DNA of 64,000 bases. It comes from JACKCR01 sp041390305 (GTDB lineage Bacteria > Eisenbacteria > RBG-16-71-46 > CAIMUX01). The notes under the pieces were generated by a model, which was not told the DNA's origin, ran no database searches, and worked only from the letters and a program-made list of their open reading frames with translations. The stretch spans positions 310,001 to 374,000 of the forward strand of contig JAWKQE010000001.1 in assembly GCA_041390305.1 (NCBI GenBank). Direction: 5' to 3'. Of the stretch, positions 53,034-63,300 are shown one piece after another. Position numbers and translations under genes: made by a program. Each line of letters starts with the position of its first letter. The first letter of the stretch is position 1.

Positions 53034-54398
53034 TTACCGGCCGGTCTTGATTGCGTCCTCCGGACTCACGCCCTGCTCGATCTTCGAGTAGTCGAGTTCG
53101 CTCCCACGTGTCGAGTGCGGGATCAGGTAGACGCTGGTCATGACGAGTGCGGCGACGGCGACGGCGACGCGGGCGATCGCCCGCTCTGGACGTGGGCCCC
53201 TGCCGATCGCGATGGCGGCGATCACCCAGACGAGCCACATCACGAGCGTCTTGTTGTCGGTCCAGTCTCCGCCGAAGGGGAAGCCGGTCCAGTAGGCACC
53301 GAACGCATGCTTCTGGACGATCGGGCCGAGGATCATGCCGCCGATCGTCATGCCGACGAGTGCGACCCAGGCCTGCCGCTTCATACCGGTCGGACCGAAG
53401 ATGGCGCCGAGGCCTGCGCGCATTCCGAAGAGCACGGCGAAGAACATCATGGCGACGTGTGGAATCAGGATCCAGAGGGGCACGTGATCCTTGTAACGGA
53501 TGACGACCAACTCGTCCGATGCCGGCAGACGGTGCTCCTCGTTGTCGTGGGTCAACGTGACGTAGTACTCGAGCTTTCCGGCTGATGGCTGCGGGGGCAG
53601 CGTCGCGACGATCCGTTGCTCGTCACGGTTGCGGTCGCGAGCGCCGTTGCCGCCGCCGTCGCTCTTGCCCCTGCCGTTGCCTTTGCCGCCGCCGTCGCTC
53701 TTGCCCCTGCCGTCGCCCTTGCCTTCGCCGTCGCTCTTGCCGTTGCCGTCGCCCTTGCCTTCGCCGTCGCTCTTGCCCCTGCCGTTGCCTTTGCCGCCGC
53801 CGTCGCTCTTGCCGGCTAGGTCTGCCCGCCCGCCCTCGCTGCGGTCATCCACTGTCTGTTGCTCCGCGATCTGCTCTCTCACGAGCGGCTCGCTCGTGAA
53901 CGGTTCGTCGGTGCGGAATCTGCGGTAGTGGATCTCGCCTGCGAGGTCCGCGCGACCGGTTCCGCGGAATGGATCGCGGAAGTAGAGGTGGGTCGCTTCG
54001 TTCGTGCGGTAGGACCAGTCCGACCTCAGCAGCTTGTAGGAGATCGATTCGCCCGAAACCAGGACCGATCCGCGGACGGGGCGGGTCGGTCCGGTCAGCC
54101 GTTGGTAGGTGGCCGATCCGAGCATGAAGACGACGGCGAGTACCCAGAGAAGGATCCGCACCGCGCGCGAGGTCTTCCTCGCGCCGCCGTTGCGGGTTGG
54201 GCTGTTGCCGGCAGTCGCAGTCGCGCCGGCGGCTGCGGTCGTTCCGGCAGCCGCCGCCGCGCCCGTTCCTGCCGCCGCGCCCGTTCCTGCCGCCGCGCCC
54301 GTTCCCGCGGCCGCGCCCGTTCCCGCCGCCACGCTCGTTCCCGCCGCCGCGTCTCCGTTCCTCGGGCTCTTCCGACTCTTCTGGCTCGCACGCGTCAT
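53034..54398 (-). CDS. Membrane protein of unknown function with two repeat-expanded linkers
   Basis: ATG 54398 after GGGGAG opens a 454-residue protein. An N-terminal Ala/Gly/Thr linker of six-residue repeats (AGTGAA) leads to TM1 (AVRILLWVLAVVFMLGSATY). An extracytoplasmic domain follows (VLVSGESISYKLLRSDWSYR, HLYFRDPF, IHYRRFRTDEPF), interrupted by a Gly/Lys/Asp repeat insert and resuming LEYYVTLTHDNEEHRLPASD. Then come about four helices starting VPLWILIPHVAMMFFAVLFG and including MTIGGMILGPIVQKHAFGAY. The helical end resembles an uncharacterised membrane family seen in several phyla; I cannot assign a function. It lies downstream of tricorn on the same strand, beyond a terminator. Confidence 0.65.
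   Translation of the reverse strand: MTRASQKSRKSPRNGDAAAGTSVAAGTGAAAGTGAAAGTGAAAGTGAAAAAGTTAAAGATATAGNSPTRNGGARKTSRAVRILLWVLAVVFMLGSATYQRLTGPTRPVRGSVLVSGESISYKLLRSDWSYRTNEATHLYFRDPFRGTGRADLAGEIHYRRFRTDEPFTSEPLVREQIAEQQTVDDRSEGGRADLAGKSDGGGKGNGRGKSDGEGKGDGNGKSDGEGKGDGRGKSDGGGKGNGRGKSDGGGNGARDRNRDEQRIVATLPPQPSAGKLEYYVTLTHDNEEHRLPASDELVVIRYKDHVPLWILIPHVAMMFFAVLFGMRAGLGAIFGPTGMKRQAWVALVGMTIGGMILGPIVQKHAFGAYWTGFPFGGDWTDNKTLVMWLVWVIAAIAIGRGPRPERAIARVAVAVAALVMTSVYLIPHSTRGSELDYSKIEQGVSPEDAIKTGR
53644..53814 (-). repeat. 36-bp coding repeat (GKSDGxGKGxGx)
   Basis: Nearly five copies of a 36-base unit encode GKSDGGGKGNGR and variants within the extracytoplasmic part of the membrane protein. Confidence 0.9.
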
Positions 54399-54485
54399 GT
54401 CGATCGTCTCCCCGTTTTGCCAACAGTCGCGCGCGAGTCTAGAGGCCCGGGGGCGGTGCCCCAACACGGGATTCCCGAAACGACA

Positions 54486-54514
54486 ACGGCGACCCTCACT
54501 TGGAGGGTCGCCGT
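54486..54514. terminator. Terminator-like hairpin after the tricorn gene
   Basis: ACGGCGACCCTC-acttg-GAGGGTCGCCGT is a perfect 12-base stem between the tricorn stop and the next minus-strand start. The minus-strand tail TGTCGTTT is only weakly T-rich. Confidence 0.7.
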
Positions 54515-54555
54515 CTATCTGGTGGCGGAATCGGCCGAATGAACCGGCGCGAGGC

Positions 54556-57500
54556 CTACTTCTTCGGCAGCTTCTTCGGCTTGAGCTTCGGGCGGTTCTT
54601 GAACGCCGGCATCTTGGGGGGCGACTTCCGGATCATCTTCGTGAGTTCGGAGATCGCGCGGTCCAGCTGCGGGTCTTCTCCGGCCGCGTAGTCCTGCGGA
54701 CGGATCTCGACCTCGATGTCTGGGTCGGTGCCGTAGTTCTCGATGCCCCACTCCACGTCCTGGAACCAGAACGCGAACTCGGGTTGGGTCGTGACCGTTC
54801 CATCGACCAGGAAGTGACGCGGCCAGATGCCGACGACGCCGCCCCAGGTGCGCTTTCCGATCAGCGGCCCGATGCCGTTGAGCTTGAAGGCGTGGCTGAA
54901 CATGTCGCCGTCGGAGCCGGCGAACTCGTTCGTCAGCGCGACGATCGGTCCGCGCGGTGCGTCCGACGGATAGGACTCGGGCTCGCCCCAGCGGTTGACG
55001 TCGTAGCCGATCCGCTTCCTCAGGAGCTTCTCGAGCAGAATCTGGGAGACGTGACCGCCTCCGTTGAACCGCACGTCGATGAGAAGTCCGTCGTTCTCCA
55101 CTTCCGTCTTGAAGTAGCGGTGGAACTCCGAGTATCCCCACGGGCCCATGTTCGGAACGTGGACGTACCCGATCTTTCCCTTGCTCGCTTCGTGCACGTA
55201 GCGACGGTTCGACTCGACCCAGTCCCGGTAGCGGAGCATCGACTCGCTACGGAGGGTCTGGACGGTGACCTGCACCGGCTTCTTCTCCCCGCGCCGCTGC
55301 ACCGTCAACTCGACGGCCTGTCCGGCCTGGTGGAGGAGCTGCTCGTACGGGGTCGTGTCCGCACCGATCGGCTCGCCGCCGATGGCGAGGATCTCGTCAC
55401 CCTCGGCCAGGCGGATGCCGGGCGCGGCGATCGGCGAGAACTGGGAGAGATCCCAGGAATCACCGGTCGGGATCCGACGGACCTTCCAGCTCTTGCTCCG
55501 CTTGTCGTACTCGAGGTCGGCACCGAGGAAGCCCTGGAAGAAGCTCGGCTGCGGCTGATAGTCGCCGCCCATTTCGTAGCAGTGCGACGTGCCGAGTTCG
55601 CCCTGGAGTTCCCACACGAGGTCGGAGAACTCCGCGCGCGTGCTCACGCGCTCGACGAGCGGGCGGTAGGTCGCGTGGATCTGGTCCCAGTCGATGCCGG
55701 ACATCGTCTCGGTCCAGAACTGATCGCGCTGGAGGCGCCAGGCTTCGTCGAACATCTGGCCCCACTCGAGGCGCGGCTCCACGGCGACGCGGATCCGGTC
55801 GAGGTCGACCCAACCGGTCTCGCGGCTCGGCGTGGTGTCGCCGTTCCGGAGGCCCGGCTCCTTGCTCACCGCCGAGACGGCGCGGAGACGCTTGCCGACA
55901 CGGATGCCCATGGTCTGCCGGTCCATCGACATCCCGAAGTCGCTCATGCCGGCGTGGACCTTCTCGCACTTGTTCGAGTCGAAGTCCCAGACTTCGAGAA
56001 GGCCCTTGCTCCCGTTGCCGTCGTCGTCACTGCCGAAACTCCCCTCGGGGGCGAGGCTCGAGAAGAAGACACGGCCGGGGGCGCCGAGGACCCTCATGTA
56101 GCGGCCTTCGGGAACGGGGAAGGAGAGAACTCGATCCCCGATTCCTTCGAGGTCGATCTTCACGTCCTGTGCGCGCTTCGCCATCCGGCTCCGACGATCA
56201 CTTCCGTTCCACTCCGCCGACGGCGCACGAAGTGCATGGTTGGCCGCGGAGAAGGGTGACGTCGTGTCGTTCGCGAGCGGAACGAGGTAGGGACGCGATC
56301 CCTTCGGGAAGCCGAGGTCGAAGTAGTGGGAGTCGTAGATCGGATCGAAGACACGGTACGAGATGAAGTAGAGGTAGCGACCGCCCGGATCGAAGCTCGG
56401 AGAGACGTCGATGAAGTCCGTGCCCGTGACCTGCGTCGTCTTGCCGGTCGCGACCTGGTAGAGGTAGATGCTGCTCGAACGCGGTCCGCTCGGGAGTCCG
56501 TACGCGATCCACTTTCCGTCCGGAGACCAGGCGATGCCGTTCACGCCCTGGCCGAGACGGGTGTGGGCGATGACCTTGGCGCGCCCGGTCGACAGGTTGA
56601 CGAGGATCACCTCGTGACGCTGGTTCGCGAGCAGGACGTGGACAGGCCCGGTCGGCTTCTTTCCCTTCTTGGCCGTCTTCTTCGCCGTCTTGCCCTTCGC
56701 GTCCTTGCCTTCGTCACCGTTCGGGTCGGCGAGCAGAGGCTGGACGAGGAGTTCCGTCGCGCGACCGAAGTCTCCGCGGATCACCTTCGGTTCGCCGTCA
56801 CTCTTCGGATCGAAGACGACCAGGCTCTCTTCTCCGCCCGCATCGTGGATCGCGACCATCTTCTCCCCGTCGGGGAGCCAGGAGGCGAGACGATAGCGGA
56901 CCTCGGAGACCTTGCCGCGACGCGTGACCGCACCTTCCCAGAGCCCCATCGTGAAGAGTCCACCGCGGCTCACGATCGCGAGCGAGTGTCCCTTCGGGTG
57001 GAGGTCGAACGACTCGAAGTTGCGCGAACCGGGCGCGAACTTCCGGCGGGTAAGGCTGCGCGAGCTCGGGACGGTGATGTCGAGCTTCTGCGTCTCGTCC
57101 GTGGCCGGATCGAACACGTAGAGGTCCGCCCCCGCGTGGTAGACGATCCGCCGGCCGTCGGTGGACGGGAAGCGTGCGTAGAAGTCCTCGTGGTGGGTGT
57201 GGCGCGTGAGGCCACGGCCGGTCGGCGTACACGAGTAGAGGTTGCCGAACCCCTCGTGGTCCGAGAGGAAGTAGATCCGGTCCCCGATCCACATCGGATT
57301 CGCCAGGTTGCCCTCGAGCTTGATCAGCGGCTCGAACTTGCCGTCACCGTTCCGGTCGATCCAGAGGACGCCGGCGGTGCCGCCCTTGTACCGCTTCCAG
57401 CGGGCCGGGTCGCCCGAGTTGCGGCCGACGACCATGGCGCTGCCGTTCGGGCCCCAGGAAAACGCCCGGGCCGGGCCGACCGGGATCGGGGTCGGCTCGT

Positions 57501-57876
57501 GGCCGCCCGCGACGGGCACCGAGACGAGGTGGAGGGTCTTGGCGAACGGCTGACGCCAGTCCGTGGCGATGACGACGGACGTCCCGTCCTGGGACCAGCC
57601 CGCGACCATGGCCATCGATCCGAACCAACTGAGGCGTGTCGGAGTGCCGCCCTCGGCGGGGATGACGTAGACCTCGTTCGGGCCGTCGTCACGTCCGGTG
57701 AACGCGATCGATCCGCCGTCGGGGGAGAACCTCGGGAACGAGACCATTCCGGGGCTCGCGGTCAGCCTTCGCGCTGCGCCTCCGCGATCGGAGACGATCC
57801 AGAGATCGTCTTCGCAGACGAATGCGATCTGGTCGCCGTGAATGGTGGGGTGACGATAGTAGCCGGATTGAGACAT
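54556..57876 (-). CDS. Tricorn-type S41 serine protease
   Basis: The 1106-residue protein has the tricorn layout: a WD40/TolB-like beta-propeller (GYYRHPTIHGDQIAFVCEDD, VSFPRFSPDGGSIAFTGRD), a second propeller (INGIAWSPDGKWIAYG-type blades at 430-560), a core with His765 in GELGTSHCYEMGGDY, a PDZ domain (GIRLAEGDEILAIGGEPIG), and the catalytic part with the nucleophile Ser988 in TNEFAGSDGDMFSHAFK. There is no signal peptide, so it acts in the cytoplasm on proteasome- or ClpP-type peptides. A Lys-rich insert (KGKTAKKTAKKGKK) and a basic C-terminal tail are unusual. ATG 57876 follows GAGGAG. Confidence 0.93.
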   Translation of the reverse strand: MSQSGYYRHPTIHGDQIAFVCEDDLWIVSDRGGAARRLTASPGMVSFPRFSPDGGSIAFTGRDDGPNEVYVIPAEGGTPTRLSWFGSMAMVAGWSQDGTSVVIATDWRQPFAKTLHLVSVPVAGGHEPTPIPVGPARAFSWGPNGSAMVVGRNSGDPARWKRYKGGTAGVLWIDRNGDGKFEPLIKLEGNLANPMWIGDRIYFLSDHEGFGNLYSCTPTGRGLTRHTHHEDFYARFPSTDGRRIVYHAGADLYVFDPATDETQKLDITVPSSRSLTRRKFAPGSRNFESFDLHPKGHSLAIVSRGGLFTMGLWEGAVTRRGKVSEVRYRLASWLPDGEKMVAIHDAGGEESLVVFDPKSDGEPKVIRGDFGRATELLVQPLLADPNGDEGKDAKGKTAKKTAKKGKKPTGPVHVLLANQRHEVILVNLSTGRAKVIAHTRLGQGVNGIAWSPDGKWIAYGLPSGPRSSSIYLYQVATGKTTQVTGTDFIDVSPSFDPGGRYLYFISYRVFDPIYDSHYFDLGFPKGSRPYLVPLANDTTSPFSAANHALRAPSAEWNGSDRRSRMAKRAQDVKIDLEGIGDRVLSFPVPEGRYMRVLGAPGRVFFSSLAPEGSFGSDDDGNGSKGLLEVWDFDSNKCEKVHAGMSDFGMSMDRQTMGIRVGKRLRAVSAVSKEPGLRNGDTTPSRETGWVDLDRIRVAVEPRLEWGQMFDEAWRLQRDQFWTETMSGIDWDQIHATYRPLVERVSTRAEFSDLVWELQGELGTSHCYEMGGDYQPQPSFFQGFLGADLEYDKRSKSWKVRRIPTGDSWDLSQFSPIAAPGIRLAEGDEILAIGGEPIGADTTPYEQLLHQAGQAVELTVQRRGEKKPVQVTVQTLRSESMLRYRDWVESNRRYVHEASKGKIGYVHVPNMGPWGYSEFHRYFKTEVENDGLLIDVRFNGGGHVSQILLEKLLRKRIGYDVNRWGEPESYPSDAPRGPIVALTNEFAGSDGDMFSHAFKLNGIGPLIGKRTWGGVVGIWPRHFLVDGTVTTQPEFAFWFQDVEWGIENYGTDPDIEVEIRPQDYAAGEDPQLDRAISELTKMIRKSPPKMPAFKNRPKLKPKKLPKK

Positions 57877-58418
57877 CGGATTCGGCTCCTCTGGACGGGT
57901 CTCTGACCCGTCACGTCCAGACGCGCGCGGCCGGGGGTGTTTCGCGACGCCTGGTTCCTAGCAGGCTGCGGTAACTTCCTCTGCTGGAAGACAGCACAAG
58001 AGCAACAGAATAGCCGTCTCCCGTCGTGCGGGGAAGTCCGTATAGCCGAGAGGGGCCATGGCCTCAACAATCGAGGCCTGTTGAAACTCTCCGCGCGGGT
58101 CGACCACCGTTGTTCTTCGGGGATGTGGACGTGTTGGGACGCCGGACCGTTCGGTCCGCAGTCAGGGTGGCGAGAATCGGTCGACCCCGCAGCGGAGAGG
58201 GACGACGGACGGCCAAGACACCGGACCCAGCTGGCCGCTGGGCGCCCGGAGTCCCACAGACGGTGGATTCCGCCGTGGTCGGCAACGCGCCGTAGTGCCA
58301 CGGGCCAGGGGGACGTGCTCTCCCGAACGGCCTCTGGAAACCGTGGTCTAGGGAGGCGGGACCGTCGGGGGGCCTGCCTCCACCCATCATCGTTGTGCCA
58401 ATCGATCGGGAGGTAGGA
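57877..58418. other. 542-bp divergent gene-free region with inverted repeats
   Basis: It separates the divergent tricorn and COG2403 genes. Dyads seen: GGCCTC-aacaatc-GAGGCC (58060-58078) and CGGACCG-tt-CGGTCCG (58143-58158). No known RNA family was recognised and no frame looks coding. Confidence 0.45.
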
Positions 58419-59738
58419 ATGCGACGCAAGATCGTCATCGTCGGCGCGGGCGGGCGAGACTTCCACAACTTCAATACCACGTTCCGTGGCGACGACAGTG
58501 TGCGTGTGGTCGCCTTCACCGCGGCTCAGATCCCTGGGATCGAAGACCGCCGCTATCCGGTGGAGCTGGCCGGGCCGCTCTACCCGGAAGGCATTCCGAT
58601 CGTCCCGCAGTCCAAGCTCGAGGAGCTCGTCCGCGAGGAGCAGATCGACGAGATCGTGTTCTCCTACAGCGACGTGCCTCACGAGTCGGTCATGCACATC
58701 GCGTCGCAGGCCAACGCCTGGGGAGCGGACTTCCGCGTCCTCGGCACCCGTGCCACGTGCGTCAAGAGTACGAAGCCGTTGATCGCGGTCGTCGCGACCC
58801 GCACCGGTTGTGGAAAGAGTCAGACGACCCGTCGCGTCGCGGAGATCCTCCAGGCGATGGGGAAGAAGGTCGTCTCGATCCGTCACCCGATGCCGTACGG
58901 CGACCTCCGTCGGCAGGGCGTGCAGCGCTTCGCGACCCTGGAAGACATGGACAAGCACGAGTGCACGATCGAGGAGCGTGAGGAGTACGAACCGCACGTC
59001 GTCGCCGGGAACGTGATCTACGCCGGTGTCGACTACGAAGCGATCGTGCGCGAGGCCGAGAAGGAAGCGGACGTCATCCTCTGGGACGGCGGAAACAACG
59101 ACTTCTCGTTCTATCAGGCGGACCTCACCATCACCGTCTTCGATCCGCACCGGCCCGGCCACGAGCTCTCGTACTACCCGGGCGAGGTGAACCTCCACCT
59201 CACCGACGTCGCCGTGATCAACAAGATGGAGACCGCGCCGCCCGAGGGGATCGAGACGGTCCGTGCAAACGTCCGGCGCTTCCGTCCCGACGCCGTCATC
59301 GTCGAAGGCGCGAGCCCGGTCACGGTCTCCGATCCGAGCGTGATCCGCGGGAAGCGGGTGCTCGTCGTCGAAGACGGCCCGACCCTCACCCACGGCGGGA
59401 TGAAGTACGGCGCCGGAATCGTCGCCGCGCAGAAGCACGGTGCGGCCGAACTCGTCGATCCTCGTCCGTACCTCGTCGGCGAACTGAAGGACACGTTCGC
59501 GACGTATCCCGGCATCGGCTCGCTCCTACCGGCCATGGGCTACGGTCCGCAGCAGGTGAAGGATCTCGAGGCGACGATCAACGGCACCGACTGCGACGCG
59601 GTCGTCGTCGCGACGCCGATCGACCTCGGCCGACTCGTGAAGATCCAGAAGCCGTCCGTCCGGGTCGAGTACTCACTCGTCGAGATCGGCCGGCCGAACC
59701 TCACCGACGTTCTGGAGACGTTCTTCCAGAAGCGTTGA
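58419..59738 (+). CDS. COG2403-type P-loop GTPase, related to cyclic 2,3-diphosphoglycerate synthetase
   Basis: The 439-residue protein starts KIVIVGAGGRDFHNFNTTF, has a Rossmann-like first part with IVFSYSDVPHESVMHIASQA, and a P-loop near residue 130 in VATRTGCGKSQTTRRVAEIL. It continues with GGNNDFSFYQADLTITV, PGHELSYYPGEVNLHLTDVA, INKMETAP and VVEDGPTLTHGGMKYGAGIV. This pattern is the COG2403/cDPGS family, best known from archaea, where one member makes cyclic 2,3-diphosphoglycerate; bacterial members are often labelled so without test. ATG 58419 follows GGGAGGTAGG. A strong hairpin follows the gene. Confidence 0.8.
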   Translation: MRRKIVIVGAGGRDFHNFNTTFRGDDSVRVVAFTAAQIPGIEDRRYPVELAGPLYPEGIPIVPQSKLEELVREEQIDEIVFSYSDVPHESVMHIASQANAWGADFRVLGTRATCVKSTKPLIAVVATRTGCGKSQTTRRVAEILQAMGKKVVSIRHPMPYGDLRRQGVQRFATLEDMDKHECTIEEREEYEPHVVAGNVIYAGVDYEAIVREAEKEADVILWDGGNNDFSFYQADLTITVFDPHRPGHELSYYPGEVNLHLTDVAVINKMETAPPEGIETVRANVRRFRPDAVIVEGASPVTVSDPSVIRGKRVLVVEDGPTLTHGGMKYGAGIVAAQKHGAAELVDPRPYLVGELKDTFATYPGIGSLLPAMGYGPQQVKDLEATINGTDCDAVVVATPIDLGRLVKIQKPSVRVEYSLVEIGRPNLTDVLETFFQKR

Positions 59739-59781
59739 ACGGGAACACGAGCGCGCGCCGATGCGCGTAGAGCGTACCGGG

Positions 59782-59805
59782 CGAGGCGGCTGCGAGGCCG
59801 CCTCG
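59782..59805 (+). terminator. Hairpin after the COG2403 gene
   Basis: CGAGGCGGC-tgcgag-GCCGCCTCG, a nine-base perfect stem 44 bases after the stop codon, followed by TTCTGGT. Confidence 0.65.
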
Positions 59806-60377
59806 TTCTGGTATGGGGCGGGTAGTCGCGGGGTTGTGGGTTTGGGTCCTGCCTGGGGAGCGTCTTGTCGTACAGCACACAGACGGGTCGCTTTGGCCGA
59901 TGGAGACCATGGTGGTGTGGGCTACGGGGGTTCCTAGTATCCGTAGGTGGCGGTGGGACTCTCCGTTCGTGACGGCGAGAGGCGTTGGAGGCGAAACACC
60001 AGTCACCGTGGGCGAGGACTCGGGCGGGACTCTCGGACTCTCTGGTCTCTCCGGCCGGAGTGGTTCGCGGGCTCGTGCTCCAAAGAACCAACGGCGAGAC
60101 GGCGAAATCAGGGAGGAACCCTTTTGGGCTCGTCGCTCCGTGAAGACTCGCGCGTTGGGGGGGCAGCTCGTGCCGGTTTTCCGACCTGCTCGCGGCACGC
60201 ATTTGGAAGCCGGTCCCGATGTTTCCGGGGCATACAAGGCCCGCCCTGGTGGGACCGCGAAAGAGTCTCCTTCAACCTGGGGCAACTCCGAATGGCTAGG
60301 CTAAGCTCGCACTGCGCTCGGAGAATGTGCTTCGGGCTGCATCCGTCAGTTCAGGGCGCTCTGGAAGGAGGGGCGGC
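59806..60377. other. 572-bp region without a supported gene
   Basis: Long frames are open on both strands (59813-60304 plus, 59701-60285 minus) but neither shows a recognisable domain, a ribosome binding site or plausible composition. It marks the transition into the less GC-rich right end. Confidence 0.4.
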
Positions 60378-63300
60378 ATGCCAAGCGGAACCATCAGCGC
60401 ATTGCAGAAACTCAAGGACGCAGAGTTTCACGCTCTTGGCGACGAGCTGCTCCCGCGAATCTCGCCAAGGTACTTTCCTGTCGTACCTCACGGAAGGAAT
60501 GAGTCTGGTGACAGCATTCGCGGTCAGCCAGACTCCTACGTAGGCGACGATGCGGCATCGTGTTCCGTTGCGATTCAGTACTCTGTCCAGCAACGAGCAT
60601 GGTGGACGAAGGCCATCGAGGATATCACAGAGGCCAGGAATGCCTGTCCGAAGGCCGTGGAGATTGTGATCGTCCTTCCGCGCGACCTCGATAGAGAGAA
60701 GCCTGCGAAGGGAGCGGGTCGCAACTGGCATGACGAAGCCAAGAAGGCTGCAGCACCCGCGAGACTGACAGTGATCGGTGGACGTGCACTCTCGGAACAG
60801 CTTGACACGACCTGCCAGGACCTGAGGTCCTTCCATTTGGGGATTCCGTTTTCGCGCATCTCATGGCACGCGCTTGTGGCAGGATCGCGGGAAGCAAGCG
60901 CCGAGGCTGTGCACCGTCTGAAGTCGTTTGGCCGCTACGATCCAACTCACTATGTGGAGCGTGAAGCTGACGCGCGCCTCTTCGAGCTCTGGCAGGATTC
61001 CCTTCGAGCCGCTTCGGGCCACTCTCCGTGCTCGAGGCACGAAACGCTGATTCCGCTTGTGTCGGATTCCGGCATCGGAAAGACGAGTCTTCTGGCGCAC
61101 TTTGTGGAGAGAGTTTCCAGCCACGCACCGGTGCTTCTACTGCTCGCCCGCGCGATCTCATTCGATAGAGATGACATTCTCAAGATAAGGGTCATCGATC
61201 AGCTACAAGGATCGATGGACGCGAGCTTGCGATCCTCAGAAGAGTCCCAGGTCCTCGGCCTTCTCGCGGGGAAGATACCTCTCACAGTCGTACTGGATGG
61301 ACTCGACGAAACTACCAATGCCGTCGGCGTCCGTCGTGCGATCGACTCGTGGATAGCATCGAAGTTTGGAAAAGCCTGCGTGCTGGTGGTTTCCTCCCGT
61401 CCTGAATTCTGGCGGAAGTGCAGTGAATCCACCTGGACGGGATCGACACTTAGAGACAACAAGCGCCCCAGCGCGGCGAGGTCCCTTCGATACGACCGTG
61501 ACCTTGCGACGCTGGACCCTAGGAGAGGCGTCGAACTTCCTGGCGAGTTCACCGGGCACGAACTATCTAAGGCGTGGGTCCAAGGTGGCCGCCCCGAATC
61601 CGAGTTCTGGCAGCTGCCTCAAGATGTACGAAGAGTTCTTGCACACCCTTTCACGTTGAAGTCCGCTCTAGACCTGCTCGCAGGGGGAACAAGCCCGAGC
61701 CAGCTGCAAACCCGGTCGGCGATTCTGGCCGCCTGGATAGATGCCCGGCTCAAAGCGGAGGCTGACCCCGGCGCCCGCATCACCAAAGAGCAGTACCGAG
61801 AGTGTCTGCTCGTCGTCGCAAGGACGGTATCAAAGAGGGAAGGCTCTTGGGTCCCAGTCGACGAGCTCAAAGAAGTCCCGCGCTTCGATTCATCCGACCC
61901 ACCAGGTGTTGTGGTCGAACGCCTCATTGCGGCGAACATCTTTGAAACCCATCTGGAGCACCATGATCAGATTCGGTTCTCCTTCGAAGCCATTCAGGAC
62001 TTCTTTCTCGCCGAATCCATGCTAGATGACATTGAGAATGATCCAAAATCAGCAGCAGACTCCATCGCCGAGTTGCCGTTTTCAGAAGTAGTGGGTCGCC
62101 TCGAGCGTATTGGCGAGCGAGTCTCCACCAAGTCGATTCGTGAGGCATTTGTAGAGGCGCTGTCGGGGTTCGATGGTCTAAAGGCGGCGGTCGTGTTGCG
62201 CACAGGAGCAGACTGCTACTCACCAGAGTGCCGTGCAACTGTCGTCTCGCGGATAGCTCCGATGCTTGACTCTCCAATGCACGCTGAACAGGCGTTGGCG
62301 ACAGAAATCCTGGCACGCCTGCGGTGTCCGGAGAGTCGCGATGCTCTTGAGGCACATTGGACCGCAAACGCTGTTGGTAGACGGCTCCATGCGACTGTTT
62401 CCCGCGCCGCGATGTCTCACGGACTCGTCTCACTTGTTCCACACGTGTTCGGAACGAGGTGGTTCACCGATGAGCGGTACTTCGTGGATCTTCGCCCTGA
62501 GCTTCTGGCAACAACGGTCGAGTTCCGCGAGGCCTTGGCCAAGTACGCCCTGCAATTCGTTCCGTCGGACGGGGATTCTGATGACTACCACCGAGCGCTG
62601 AGTACTCTAGCGTACCTGAAAGACGAACGTGGCGTTGATCCGGTACGGGAACGGACGAACAACTCGATGCCCTTGGCCTACGAGTCGCAGTATCTCCTTG
62701 CGATAGGCTCAAGAGAGGCGTTAGACGTGTACTCGACGTTGGTCGATCGGTTTGTGGAGGCAAAGAACGCCGGTCTGGACCACGAGTCCGAGAAGCACTG
62801 GGACTACGGTGTCATACCTTGGGCGGGTGTCGCGAATCTGGTCACCAGCGAAGTCGAGGAGTTTGTCTGCGGCCAGATTGACTCGACAGAAACTGTTCGC
62901 CGCGGCATCGGACGCTCCTTGGCACAGCGTCTGGGGACTGGCCGACTTATCGGGCACATGGTGAGACACTGGGGAGCTGATGATTGCACACACCTCCGGA
63001 CACGCGGATTGGGGAACCGTCTGGGATCTGAGGCGTGGATCGAGTTGTGGAACCAGATAGCGGAGGCAGGAGAACGGAAAGCACTCGCCGTGATCGCCGG
63101 CGATCTACGCGACCCTCGAGTTGAAGGCCTGCTCATCAAGTCCCTCGTGGTGCCGAAGATCGGGGGATACTGTGCCGGTTCACTTGCGGAGATGGGAAGC
63201 CAGCAAGCCTGTGCGGCCATGCGACATTTGCTTGCATCGGGGGGTAGGACGGACGAGAGCTGGGACTGGGACCGACACATGGCATTCATAGCGTTGTGCG

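Noticed and set aside
30029..58040. The 12-mer CGGGGAAGTCCG occurs in both long gene-free spacers (30029 and 58029) and recalls the GGAAAGUCC element of RNase P RNA.
   Set aside because: No other RNase P regions (P4 partner, specificity domain) could be found in either spacer, and a shared 12-mer is expected by chance in 64 kb.
59701..60304. Long overlapping frames on both strands.
   Set aside because: They lack ribosome binding sites and recognisable motifs and have the low-complexity composition typical of shadow frames in GC-rich DNA.
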